DNA of 64,000 nt. It comes from Agelaius tricolor. Its lineage: Eukaryota; Chordata; Aves; Passeriformes; Icteridae. Both the position numbers and the translations under genes were made by a program. The stretch's first letter is position 1; each line of letters begins with the position of its first letter. The stretch spans positions 1,812,001 through 1,876,000 of the forward strand of contig JALJCS010000034.1 of assembly GCA_023055355.1 (NCBI GenBank), written 5' to 3'. Shown piece after piece: positions 52,301 to 64,000 of the stretch. Under the pieces are notes generated by a model that saw only the letters and a list, made by a program, of their open reading frames with translations, was not told the DNA's origin and ran no database searches.

Positions 52301-54308
52301 ACCTGCTCCTGCACCGCAGTGGGGCTCCCTCTCCTGGGCACCTCGGGGTGCCCCCAACGGCATCAGAGCCCCGAGTCTGCACCCCCCCTTTTCCTCTAGT
52401 TAGAAACTACACTGGAACTTTTTTCTGGAAACAAAGACATGACCTAAATCCTCTCCCCATGTCCCAGACAGAGAGATGTTCAGTTCTTAGTTGACTGGGC
52501 AGCAGTTTCTTCAATAGAATGATAAACAATATGGAAACGTTTTAGCTACAAGCAAATAGGCAAATCTGAACAAGGTCCTGGTGGCCAGCCACTGCAGTTA
52601 TTTTGAAGCAATTTTTTAAACAATCAAATACTGATATCACAAAAAATAAAGCAAAAAGCTGACTACTGGCTAAGAAAGAAGGAAAAATTAACTTTGGACG
52701 ACAACAACAACATTCCAAGGACACAGGCTTTTTTCCAGTCTCATACCTTATTACTACCTCTCTTGGGAATTCTCATCGTGGATCCCAAAAGGAATAAATC
52801 CCTCAGTGTGTCCTAAAGCACCAAGGAGCTGCCTACAGGTGAAGGTGGCTACTTTCAGTGCAGACACAGCTGATGACACAGCAGTAGCACAGTTCTGTGC
52901 TGCACAGGGATAGTACTGTCTCCTCTTCTCCAGCAGCTGACTCTCTCCTGCCATGGCTTCTGTAAATGCATCAGAGCACGACCTTGAACACAAACAGGCA
53001 AGAAAACACCATCAGAAGTCTTTCATTAAGCAGTACAAGAAGGGTTCCAAGCAGAGACCAACAGAATTTCAAGGAAGCAGTCTGCAATTAAACCACCTCA
53101 GACTTGTTCAAGTATCCGGCAGGTAGATGGAACCAAAATGGAACCATTCAGAAATGACAGAGAAAACCTCCCCAAGTATTTATACAGGAGTCCTTAACGT
53201 CAGAAATGGGATGACAGGTTATGTTCAGATAAGATGAATGTTTATTTGGATCTATAAATAAACTTCTCTCGTGGTCCTTTGCCAAAAAATAGAACCTACA
53301 AGTGAACACCTACACCTGCCTAAAGAGACCTAACGAGCCCCTGGCAGCCACCGGCATCAAAGCGCAGTGGATGTTTCTAATCCAGGCTAAGGAGAACAAT
53401 ATCACCTTTTGTTCTCTCCAGTTTGTTTCCTCTGCAGTCATATTTGCTCCTTATGATTTTTACAGTCTCTGTATCTTCTTGGGCAGCGCTGAGTCTGACG
53501 ACCGGGATACGAGAGTCCTTCCCTGCCCTATGGAGAGAACCAGGAAAAAAAGTTCAAAAAAGAACAGGGCAGTTTGAAGTTAATACCTCCGACGAGAAGC
53601 AGCACCCGACAAACAGAGCAACGGTGAACAAAGCGTGACACCTCCCTGGGGACAGAAGACTGACAAACTCTCCGGGATTTACAATTCCAGTAACCAAGCC
53701 CTTCAGCACAGCAGCCAAGTGTCCCATTAGGTGCTGCTGCACCAAGGAATGATCCCAGAGGTTCCAAAGAGTGAAATGCACATTATTGTCCCAAGACGTC
53801 AAATCTTGCAAAATACCAAAACTACAATAGATCTAAACTACAGGGCAAGAGTACAAGTGTTAGCTTGAGGAGCTGGAACCATCCAGGTGAGCAACTGCTA
53901 ACTGGATCCTCAACAGAGTTTGAGGAACCCTTCAGGATACAGAAGGGTTTTCCCCAGCAATGTCACAGGCCGGGTTTTGATAGAAGTGCACTTGCCAGAT
54001 GCTCAGAAACGTCACCCATCCTCCTCCGGGTGTCCTGAGAGAGCTGCGAATGGCTCTCACCTGGTTTGAGCTGGTTCTGTAAGGGCTCAGGGTGAATTTC
54101 ACCAGATGCAACCAAACTGGGCAACTCCCAGTGGGACAGAAGGAACCCAAAGCTTGTTTTACCCAAAGCTTGGGTAAGCAGAGCTCCAGCAAATACTGAG
54201 GAAATGAACAGAACAGGGTAACAAATAATAAACATACCTTTTTTTTTTACCTTGCCTTTTTTTTTTTTCAGATGAGCAAAACAATTAAGGAGAAGGTGGA
54301 AAACTGAC

Positions 54309-55771
54309 CATGACTGAACATTTCATCACCTGTAAGCTGACCATCCTTAGCATAGAGGACTCCAAATTTAAAATTCACCGATCCCTGGAAAATAAAACCA
54401 AATATTATTTGGTAAACAGTCAAACAGAAGACATAAAAATTTGTTTCCTGTAATCTTTGCATACATCCTACACATTAGAACATACATTTTATACCATCTC
54501 CTAATACATAATGATTTACCTTTAAACTTTGATAGTATAGCATAAAATCATTAACTTATATTGGTGCTCTATTATTATTAAGTTGGTGCTTCAAGTTATT
54601 TTTGCTGTCAGGTTCAAAAAAACATGACTTCTTTTTACTGTAACGAGCAATTGATTTCCAAGTCATCAAAAGCCCATCAAAATACAAAGCTGTATTCACT
54701 GGACGGGTCTGTGAGCAAGAAGTAGTCAGGCTTGTACTCACCTCTTGCCCTTCAAGAACCAATAAATCCTGTCAACAAAAACAGCATCTTTAGCCCCGTC
54801 CTCTTAAAGATTCTACAAGGATGATGGTTTTATTTGTGTTTAGAAGTTTACATTTGAAATGGCCAGTTCAATGGATAAAGAGACAGTTTAAGTAGTATTA
54901 GATTATTATTATTATTCTTATTAGCTACTGGAAGAAACAAACCAGTAGTATCTATACTTAATTACTTCTATTTCCAGGAAATCATAAAGAAAAAGAACCA
55001 AACAAAGAAAAGTCACTTCCTACCTTTTGTATCTCAGGATGAAAAATGTCTCTTGGGCTCTTCTCCAGTTTCTCCAGACTCCTGGCACTGAAATACAAAT
55101 GAACGAGTGCTTTATAGGAGGGCAAGTGCACATTCCAACCCCGAACCACCAACCGATGGCAGTTACAGCGCTTACAAAATGAATCCTTCCCAGAGCCTCT
55201 GGGAAATGGAACGGTTTGTGCAACTGCCATTTCTCCCCCAAAATACTGACTCCCAACACTTCCTAAACTGAGTTTGCATTTTAAAAACAGAAATTAGGGA
55301 GACTCAGGGTGGAGATCAGGTTGAAATTGATTTCCTTCTAAAGCACAGGGCTCTGTTCCATCACCCTTCACTTGGGCTCCACACAGAATCACGGGGAGCA
55401 TTTTAGGAGGGCTCAAGAACCAATTCTATTTCTCTCTTTTTCTAGTTCTCTCTCTTCCTAAATAATTCAAGGCAAGTCAAATGAAAAATGACAAGTTCAG
55501 CATCAAATTCACACTTTTTCCCTTTGTCTGGTCAAGAACAGGCTTTAAAACCACTTCTTGCTGCCTTCAACGATTAAGACTTGCAAAACAGTTATTACAG
55601 GTTTGATAGGTTTGTCATAAAAACCACAGAACGCAAGCTCTGAATTACAGGAAAAGGTACACAGGCAAATATCTCAACTGATGGTGGCTTATTTGTAAAT
55701 CCATACCTTAATGGAGATTGCACTGAGAATGTTTCAGTGGGACTCTAAGGGAAAAATATTTTCTGAGTACC
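54309..55771 (-). pseudogene. GARNL3: GARNL3 gene fragment, copy B, same stop codon
   Basis: Exons at 55,771-55,707, 55,087-55,024, 54,768-54,742 and 54,384-54,309 have the same lengths, phases and splice sites as copy A. They read GTQKIFFP-stop, then SLEKLEKSPRDIFHPEIQK, DLLVLEGQE and GSVNFKFGVLYAKDGQLTGD. Lys in GTQK and Ser/Lys in GSVNFK agree with the GARNL3 protein as I remember it, where copy A has Glu, Leu and Gln. The identical TAG shows the fragment was already broken before the segment was duplicated, or that the copies were later made alike. Confidence 0.85.
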
Positions 55772-56219
55772 CTGTAAACAAGAAAAGCTAGGCTATATTA
55801 CAGGACATACCCACTTGTTCTGCATATTCAAATAGGATTATCAATAAAAACATTTCAGTTAAAAAAGAAGGAAGAAAACCAAGGTAATTTTACTCAGCTA
55901 CATTTACTGCCGATTTAGAGAAAAAAAAAAGTCACGGGTGCTGCAAAGAAAAAAAAAAGTGAACCATAAACGCCTACAGTAGAACTTTAAAACAATTGCT
56001 TGGATAAAAGCAGCTCATGGAACATGAAGTAGAAAAAAAGCGAAACCAGTATCAGACCTGCCTGTTTTCTTACCATTGCACAAGAAAATCCGACAAGCGG
56101 TAGAAAGTCACTGCCTAAAACCGATCCTAGGATGTAACCAAGAACAATTGAGGCATTTGCTAATCTAAACGGAAACCTTTTCCGGACCCTAGTGTCAAAT
56201 CACACGTTTTGTCTCTCAG

Positions 56220-57075
56220 CAGCTCGAGGCTGGAGAGCATTTCCCCTGGGGGTCGGGAGGGCAGGGGCACAAGGGGCTGAGTTTGCCGATCGCACCTGTG
56301 CCATCAGAAGGATCCTGCCCGGCGCTCCTTGCGCTCGCCATTCTCCGGGCCATCGCTGTGTTTTACTGCTCAGCGATGCCGCTCCATCCGTTTGCGTGGA
56401 AGGAAGAGCCACGAGCACTGAGGCACTCAGCAGCCGTGTCATGCCAGCGATGTCGAGCGCTCTCTGCTCGCAAGGCTGAGCCCGCCGCGGAGCCGCCTCC
56501 GCAGCCGCTCGTCCGCCCCCGCCCGCAGCAGCGGCAGCGGCCCGAGGGAGACGCTGCAGCTCGGCGGCTCCCGCGCCTCCGCCAGCCCGAGGGCAGCCGC
56601 CGCACAGTGACCGCGGCAGCGCCCGGCGCCGCTCGCCCGGGGCGGCTCCTGCAGCTCCCGGCCCGCGGCAGCAAAGCACCGCCCGGCGCTCCGCCATCGG
56701 CGGGCGGCAGCGCGCCCCGCCCGAGCTGAGCCCCCGCCACCGGGACCGCTGAGCGAGGCCGAGGCGCCGGGCGGACGCCCCTTCCGCGCCGCTCGGCTCC
56801 GTCCCGCGTGGGACAGGCGCCGGGAGCTCCCCGCGCCCAGCCCGCTCCCCCGGCGCGCGGCCGCCTCGGGCCGCCAGCCACTCCTACGGCGCGTCGGCCG
56901 TTGCGTCAGACGCCGCGCTTTACGGCCGCAGGGCCTGCTGGGAGTTGGAGTCTCAGGCTGACAGCCACCGCTCCGTTTTCCGCCACCGGGAGCTGCGCTC
57001 CCGCCAGGGGATCCAGCGGCTCCTTCGCTCCCGGGCGCGGAAGCACCTTAGGCAGCACCGCCCCTCCCGAATGTC
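56220..57075. promoter_or_regulatory. CpG island, segment B
   Basis: Copy of 28,150-29,060 with a deletion of about 53 bases near 56,795. Same possible promoter role for minus-strand transcription into the GARNL3 exons. Confidence 0.65.
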
Positions 57076-57099
57076 CTTTCTTTTCCACTCCAACTCTTT

Positions 57100-57265
57100 C
57101 TTCTTTTTTTCACTCTGTTTTTCACCCCCTTTTACACTCTCACTCTTCCTTTTTCACTCTCACCGTTTTCCTTTTTCAATTTTCTTTTTCTTTCTTTCTT
57201 TCTTTCTTTCGTTTTCTTTTCTTTTCTTTCTTTCTTTCGTTTTCTTTTCTTTTCTTTCTTTCCCT
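57100..57265. repeat. Pyrimidine tract, segment B (short allele)
   Basis: TTTC/CTTT repeats with two GTTTTC interruptions, about 150 bases, against about 700 in copy A. Confidence 0.9.
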
Positions 57266-57472
57266 GTATTTCTAATCTTGGCTTTCCATTCTAGCTTTAG
57301 AATAAAAAAGCAGCAGTAGAAACGTTCAGGCTACCTGGGAGTGCAAAAAACCCCAAAACGGTAATGATTTTAGGAAAACTGTTTCCTCTACGGGAGCCTG
57401 AAATTTTCTACAGCTGCAGGTGACGTAGAGCTTTTACTTCTTCTTCTGTATAGTTTATACTCTGTTTATAAA

Positions 57473-57548
57473 TCGCCCCCTGCCGTCTGCATGGGCGCAC
57501 TGCAGGCACAGCGCCCCCTGCCGTCTGCACCGGCGAACTGCAGGCAGA
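57473..57548 (-). promoter_or_regulatory. 38-bp CTCF-like repeat, two copies
   Basis: Units at 57,473 and 57,511; counterpart of the four-unit array at 30,001. Confidence 0.6.
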
Positions 57549-57605
57549 GTGCCGCGTAATGAAGTCACCCCGTCACCCGGCGCCCCGCCCCGCCTTGGAC
57601 ACGCC

Positions 57606-58065
57606 CCCAGCGCCCCTTGGAAAGACCCCAAGGCGTAGCTGTTTTGCCAGCTGCCTGATCAAAATGCCGACACCCACCTCGAGCCCTAGAAACGATTTCC
57701 CGCGACGCCGAACCCTTCAGGCGAACCGGAATGCCACCACCGCAATTGAAACGCCACAGAAAATCCCGCCGGGGCCGCGCCCGCGTCGGTGTTCCGTGCA
57801 GGCATTCCGATTAATCCGCCGGGGGTCCTCTATTTTCCCGCCCTTTTCTCCGCGTTGTTGAGACGGTCAAACAAAGTCTGCCACGCGCCACGCCCAAGAG
57901 GGCTGCCTGGCGGCGGCGGGCTGCAGTACCGCGCTCTGCCCACAGGGTGGCAGCACTGCCGCCCACCCCAGCCGGGGGCGCCGCGCGCCTCGGGGCTGCG
58001 GGCGGCCAAGGCGGCAAAAAAGAACAGGGGCGATCCCCCCCAAAAAACTGCTCTGAAATAAATGC
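57606..58065. promoter_or_regulatory. E2F-type CpG promoter unit, third copy
   Basis: The region 57,790-58,065 matches 45,830-46,080: TATTTTCCCGCCCTTTTCTC, GGTCAAACAAAGTCTGCC, GGGCTGCAGTACCGCGCTC and CCACAGGGTGGCAGCACTG (CTCF-like). The YY1 word of the other copies is lost here. The order CpG unit then AT-rich satellite is the same at both places. Confidence 0.6.
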
Positions 58066-59690
58066 CCCAAAACAACCAGGAAGAAGAAAAAAAACCTCCT
58101 GCCTCTAACCTAATAGTATAAAAAAAAACCAAACCCAAACCCAACAATTTCTTTTAAAAAATATTTAAATATTTTAAAAAATATTTTTTCATATTGATAT
58201 TCACCTTTCTATTTATAATCTATATTGATCTATATTGATTTATATTTATACATGTCTATTTATAAATAAATTTATATTCGATATTACATCTATCCCTAGT
58301 ACTTAAATGTATTTATATATTTTTATACATATTTTTACATAGTAAGTATATATTTGTTAGGACTTTTGCTTCTGTAATGCTTACAGTATTTAAAATAATT
58401 CCCCTGCCTCTACCCGTATGAAAGCCAAAAAGAACCCCTTTAATTTCGACTGTATTTAAATTTGTAAAAAAATAATTTTTTTCATATGTATATCCACATT
58501 CATATTTCAAATGTATATTGATGTATAATGTTTATTTTTACATTTATAATTTCCGATTTATTTATAAATTTATATTCTATTTTACATCTGTTCCTATTTC
58601 TTCTATTTATTTATATCTTTTTATTCATATCTTTCTATATTTAATATATATTTCTGTGTTAGGATTTTTACTTCTGTAACGCTTACATTATTTAAAATAA
58701 AACCCCTGCCTCTACCCAAATTCAAGCCAAAAAGAACCCCTTTCTTTTCAACTCTATTTCAATCTTTTTTTAAATTGTATTTTTCAGGTTCATATTCACA
58801 TTTACATTTAAAATGTATATCGATGTATACTGTTATTTGCATTCTATATTACATCTCTTCCTATTATTTATATTTACTTATATTTTATATTTATATATGT
58901 ATTTATATCTTGATTATCTATCTCAATTTTTCAAAACAGGTAAGAGTAATATCTATATTCATATTATTTAAAATAAAAACTCTGCCTCTAACCCAATAAG
59001 AACCAAAAAAAACCCCAACCCTTTCTTCTAGACAATATTTAAATAGATTTTACCCCTATGATTTCCTATTTATAATTACATTTATTTTTATATGTAGATC
59101 AATGTGTATTGCTTACTTATACATTTATCTTTATAAATGTCAAATTATAAATAAATTTATACTCTATATTACATCTATTCCGAGGACTTATTTCTATATT
59201 TTATACATATTTTGATTTATTGATTATCTATTTCTGTGTTAAGATTTTCACTTCTGTAACACTTGTATTATTTAAAATAAAACCCCTGCCTCTACTAGAA
59301 TAAAAGCCAAAAAATTCCCTTTCTTTCAAATTATATTTACATATTTTTCTATTTCTATTCCCATTTATCATTTATATTGCCACATAAGGTCATTTCTATT
59401 CTATACTACAACTCTTCATATTACTGACATAGATTTAGATTTAAATTTATATCCATAGTTTTGTAATTTCTCTTTCTATATTTATTATAGATTTCCATCT
59501 TAAGATTCACATTTCTCTAATACTTCTATTATTTCAAATAAAATCCCTGCCTTTAACCAAATAAAAACCAAAGACACCCCTTGATTTAAACCATATTTAA
59601 AATTCTAAAAATAATTTTATTTTTCATAGTTCTATTCACATTTAGATTTATAATTTTTATTTATTATATTTGTATATATATATTAGAGAG
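58066..59690. repeat. AT-rich satellite, tandem array of about 290-bp units
   Basis: The core, close to AAATAAAACCCCTGCCTCTA followed by CCxAATAAAAGCCAAAAA and CCCCTTTCTTTTAA, recurs near 58,100, 58,390, 58,690, 58,970, 59,270, 59,530 and 59,840, with spacing of 260-330 bases. Between cores lies TATTTATA-rich DNA. Confidence 0.9.
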
Positions 59691-60985
59691 AATACCCTTT
59701 CAATATAATAATAGATATATTATTTTTATATCCTATATATTCTTTTACTTCTATTTATTTATATTAAATATTTATAGATATCGGTATATGTATTATATAT
59801 TTGTATATCTGGATTTTTATTTTTATATTATTTCTATTTATGAAAAAAACCCCAGCCTATGACCTAATAAAAACCAAAAAAATCCCCAACTTATTTTAAC
59901 TCTATCTAAATATTTTTATATTTACAACCTATCTTTATATATCTTTGTATATATATATATATAAAATAGACTATCATTTCTATATATTAGGATATGTTAC
60001 AATAATATACTATATATTATAGTTTTAGGTGTTTATGTATTTGTTTTCTATATTAATGTTTACCACTATCATTTTATATTTATTTTTATATTTATTTCTA
60101 CTTTAATTAATCTATATATTAGACCATATCAATTCATTAACCCAACGCATCAGAACCACACAAATCCTGCACCTTCGTCAGCACCGGTACGCAGCCCACG
60201 CTCATCCCATCGCAGCATATCCAAACCAAACCTATTTCTAGGACTAACAGAACAAAGACCCCACGACATTTAACCCTAAGGAAAACTCAAACCAACCGAA
60301 CTGTAAAGAAACTTTAAATCCCACTATAACTAGCCCAAAAGCTCTGTACATTCTCATCATAAACTTCCTCCTAAACCAATGGCTCAGAAACCCAAAAAAC
60401 TCAGATACACATGGAAAATGACAGAACTGCTAGTAAAAACAAACACCCATTAAAAATTAAATCCAACCAACTCACTAAACTCAAAACCCTACAACTGACC
60501 CTAAACATTACTAAAAAAGCCTCCAAAGCTCTACCTTTATGCTAACTCACAAATAATAACCAATAATGTATAAAAATTATTTTAAAAATTAAAAAAATAA
60601 ATAAAAGCATGAAAACAAAAAATCTAAACTACTAAAATACTAAAAAATATCACTACCCTAATTTAGAAACATATTGTATAAAAACCCACCATATACATGC
60701 CCCTGTCTCTAAAAATAAAACTAAAAAAAAAAAAAACCAAACCAGAAAGAAATCGGAACTTAGGAACACTAAAACCAGAACGTTCAAGAAGTTCCACCAT
60801 ATCCCTGATCATACACCAACTACAAACAACGTGAAACCATACAAACAATTCTTAAAAACCGCCTTAAAACCACTACATTAAAAACCCTTTCAACAATTCA
60901 AAACTGCATTGAACAAAAGCCATCTCATAAATTAACACCCAAAACTCCAGCAGCCCAGCTAGCCCTACCACATCTCTGTGTTTAC
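59691..60985. repeat. AT-rich and G-depleted block, copy 3
   Basis: Close partner of 20,940-22,215, running from the satellite core near 59,840 through the A/C-rich block to CAGCAGCCCAGCTAGCCC. Copy 1 continues for another 220 bases that are absent here; instead a CpG-rich piece follows. Confidence 0.9.
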
Positions 60986-61290
60986 ACCTGCAGCAAACAA
61001 AGCCAAGCTCCGAGCCCTCCCGCCGCACACCGGCGCTCCCCGGGGCGCGGGCGCTTCGCGAGTCCCTGCGCACGGGCAGCCGCTCCTCCCGCCGCCCGGC
61101 CTTGCCCGGGACACAGCACCGGCCCCGTGCCCACGGCAGTGCCCGCTGCGGAGCCCCTGGCAGGGCCCTCCCCGCCTGCCCTCCGCTCTCCCGAGGCTCG
61201 GAGCCGCACCGAAAAACCCCAAGGCTGCCGCAAGGATCGACTGCCCGCGACAAAAACGTCTCGGACCGGCACTTGGGCAGGTGCTGTTTA
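60986..61290. promoter_or_regulatory. Small CpG-rich block
   Basis: About 300 bases of CpG-rich DNA joined abruptly to the end of the G-depleted block. The minus-strand frame crossing this junction (60,873-61,463) mixes three sequence types and is unlikely to be a protein. Confidence 0.5.
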
Positions 61291-64000
61291 GCCGGAGTCA
61301 TAATGTTATGAATAAGAAGCTTGAGTAGTATCAGGAAGCCAAGCTGTGTCCAATTAATACATGCATTTAGCACAGTCACAGAATCAGGTAAATAAACCAA
61401 GCTTTTCAGTTCACCTTTGGAGAGCAAGGAGGGCGAGCAGGTGCAAAATCCCAGCGGATCCAAGTCTAATGGTGCACTGGTACCTCTCCCTTGATAACAG
61501 CATTATCCTGCAGCCATTGTACCTTGCTCCACACATGGGCATTTCCATTCAGGCACACACACACCTGTTGCCTTTTTGGGTCTTCAGCAATCCATAAGAA
61601 AACAAAAGAATAGTCACTGCTTAGAATACATCTCCTACAACAATAGTTTATAAAGGGAACAATACCTCGTTTACCAAGGTTCCTGGAACCACTTACAGCA
61701 ACACAGTTCTAAATAAACCACCCATGTTTTATAGACAAATGGTTCCTCCTTCTCATACCTGATGAGCAGGTGTTTAGTGGCTTTTGCTTTGCCATGTTCT
61801 CTACCTGCTCACAAATCTACCTTTCATTCTACAGCTGTGACCAAGAAAACATGCTTTCCTGCTCTGTGCTGCAAACATGCAAAGGACAGCTTCAGAAATC
61901 AGACTGGGCTTGGGCGGCTCTCAAAAGCAGAAAGCTCTTTGCTATCTAAACTGTTATCTACTTCTTAATGCATATATAATTCATTACCTTGCTTACCCAG
62001 AGGAGATGGTAATCTAGACAATTTGTTTTCTAAAAATATGCTTGTATTATTAATACAGCATCTCTTCCTTCCCTTTCTCCATTTGCTTACTTAACAATTT
62101 ACCTCATTTTGTACCAAACCCCCAAATCATTTTGTGTGCAGAATGAATGGTGTGGTGCAAAGCAATGCCAAATCCTACAACAGATGTGTCCTGACACAGG
62201 TGTGCTGGAGTCCTAATATCAATGCTGCCTTTATATGCCACTCTTTATACTAACAACAGTAGAACTATGTCCGTTCTGGAAATTTTAGACCTCACAAATT
62301 GAATATTGCTGCTCTGGCAAGGTTAGCATGACCTTCCTGTGTTTGAATTGTGATATGGATGGGTCTATATCTCTGTTTACTAATTACTTTGAATTATAAA
62401 TGTTATTATTCATTAAAAATGCAGGAGACTGCTAGTAAACTGTGTCAGTATATACGTGAACTAAAAATCTCAGTGTGGCTCCATGAATTGCTGTGAAGCC
62501 TTGAGTAAGACCTCATTATTCCTGTCCTATTCCATTTCTTAGGAACTTCCCCCTACCTTCTGTTTCTGTGTCATGGAAATATTTTACTGAGAAATCTTCT
62601 TTAAATGACACTTTGGAAATGCATTTATAATTGGCTAATAAGATGCAGTGCAATCACAACACAATCCTCTTTACTGCCTCCCCATCACCATTCCCCTCTC
62701 CCACTTAATAAACTAAAAGCTCAGGGCACAAATTTTGATGGGGGGTCAATGTAGATTTTGGCACATTTGCAGGAAAATAGAGATTAAGAACTAAAAAGAA
62801 CAAATGAGCATTAAACACCCCCCAAGTAATGAATAAAATATCTTTATTGGTTGGTGTTCTATCTGTAATAAAGCTAAAACGAACATGTAAATGATGTGGT
62901 CAAGCAGGAGGGCTGCTGAAGATAGGATTAACAGAAATCTAACACACATTTCATTTTAGCTTATGTTCAGAGCAAGTAAGGGGAAAAAAAAAAAGATGAG
63001 ACCGTGATGTATTTCCAGAAACTAATAACCAAGTGACACAGTGTGGGGGGAAGGTCCCTGGAGGCTGCCCTTGACTGCATTTGATGTTGTTTATGAAGGC
63101 AGCAGATACAGTTCCTCAGCCATGCTGAGCTGTGGGGATCATTTACTTGATGCTCACTCCATGGACCAGGTCATTAACTTTCAATGAGGTCGTGCATTAA
63201 GTGTTCCTCAAAAAAACAAATCAGAAATCTCATGAGTGAAACTGCCATGAATTTCCACAGCACTTGGACCTACTGGCAAACAGGGTCCCTTATCTGCTTC
63301 ATGCTTCCACAGTGTCTCCCTCCCAGGGCTCCCTCCATACCTCATTTCACATGCTCAGGAGCTGTGTATAACTGGAGTAAGTTGTGCTGGGGCTCTGGGG
63401 CTGCCAATTGTTTCAGAGCAATTTCCCCTCCCATCAGCAGCCCTCCTGCATCTCTGCACATGGATTATCTTTACAAAGACTCCAGAGAAGGACACCTTGC
63501 TGAATAACCTGTAATTCTTAACACCAAGCAAGTGATTCAGTGGGCTGGCTCTCCTCACCTGCAAGAGAGAGCTCCTAAGCTGGTCCTTGTGCTTGGGAAG
63601 TGAACGTCTCTTCCTGCTCAGATGATTGCTCCACGTTTTTATACTGTTTTCACACATCCATGTGTAAGCAAGGGTAGATAAAAGAAACATTAAATAAATA
63701 TTTGACATTATCCAGGCTTCTGGCTGAGCCAAGCAGTAGATTATTTTCCATGTCCTTCATCTGCAAAGGTACAGGAGCAAAGAATAACCACCAGTAATAA
63801 CAGGTAATGGCTGCTGCCATGGAAAGTTTTCTGACCAGAGAGGGGGATCCAGCTGCTGGATATTTGCCCTGCTGGTCACCCAAGATATGGGATTTAGAAA
63901 AGTAAACAGGTTATGATCTTTACTTCAACCAAAATCTCTGTGAAGGCAAAACCTGAAGGCAAATACTGAATACAAGAGGAAGGTGGATTTTTTTTTAAGC
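61291..64000. other. Unique AT-rich DNA, no gene seen
   Basis: Ordinary sequence without CpG clusters or tandem repeats. Short minus-strand frames at 63,355-63,883 have no motif. AATAAA words occur (for example 62,831) without gene context. Confidence 0.55.

Larger units (their letters stand above)
50810..57605. repeat. Segmental duplication, copy B (partner 22,455-30,208)
   Basis: Direct copy of A, with offset changing from 28,355 to 28,087, 28,072 and 28,019 as deletions accumulate relative to A. It appears the less altered copy in the GARNL3 exons but lacks a 265-base CpG stretch and has the shorter pyrimidine tract. Confidence 0.95.

Noticed and set aside
60873..61463. 196-codon minus-strand frame
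   Set aside because: It crosses three unrelated sequence types at a repeat junction.
1..64000. Assignment to a sex chromosome or a germline-restricted chromosome
   Set aside because: Repeat density and captured gene fragments fit several kinds of bird chromosome; nothing in the sequence decides it.

Overview
The window looks like bird nuclear DNA, most likely from a songbird. This is inferred from 3'-end fragments of CR1 retrotransposons, two LTRs whose sequence I recognise as common in songbird genomes, very dense CpG islands, and short exons and introns. There are no bacterial genes, no CRISPR array and no rRNA or tRNA that I can see. Most long open frames here are by-products of GC-rich or repetitive sequence. 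I found no intact, full-length, recognisable protein gene. The most secure gene identification is a four-exon fragment of GARNL3 (a Rap/Ran-GAP domain protein), present twice on the minus strand and broken by the same stop codon in both copies.

Layout. 1-2.8 kb: a purine-rich tract, a small frame-shifted two-exon gene for a putative single-pass membrane protein, and a 44-bp minisatellite. 3.8-4.5 kb: a CpG-rich promoter-like block with TCGGCT-type repeats. 5.2-12.9 kb: GC-rich but CpG-poor DNA with no supportable gene. 13-18.4 kb: a chain of CpG islands around an inverted repeat of about 2.4 kb centred near 15,041; each arm carries GC boxes, a splice donor, a pyrimidine-rich intron-like tract and a tiny last exon with AATAAA. 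A decayed C2H2 zinc finger lies at 17.2 kb. 20.9-22.4 kb: an AT-rich satellite and a G-depleted block. 22.5-30.2 kb and 50.8-57.6 kb: two direct copies of one segment (A and B), each holding a poly(A)-site element, an AT-rich satellite, the GARNL3 fragment, a CpG island, a pyrimidine tract and CTCF-like 38-bp repeats. 30.2-32.8 kb: a CpG-rich 28-bp array passing into an AT-rich higher-order repeat. 32.8-34.2 kb: two oppositely oriented LTRs around a 48-bp minisatellite. 34.8-41.2 kb: minus-strand splice-flanked micro-exons, including a three-unit tandem duplication of about 1.7 kb. 43.7-44.9 kb: two CR1 fragments. 45-46.1 and 57.7-58.1 kb: CpG-rich promoter-like units with E2F- and YY1-type sites. 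46-48 and 58-61 kb: more satellite and G-depleted blocks. 61.3-64 kb: ordinary AT-rich unique DNA.

The pieces do not form an operon-like pathway. The theme is a mosaic in which a few CpG-rich promoter or poly(A) modules, AT-rich satellites and captured exons have been copied repeatedly. The block order suggests recurrent segmental duplication, as in subtelomeric, microchromosomal or sex-limited bird DNA, but the sequence alone does not place it on a chromosome.
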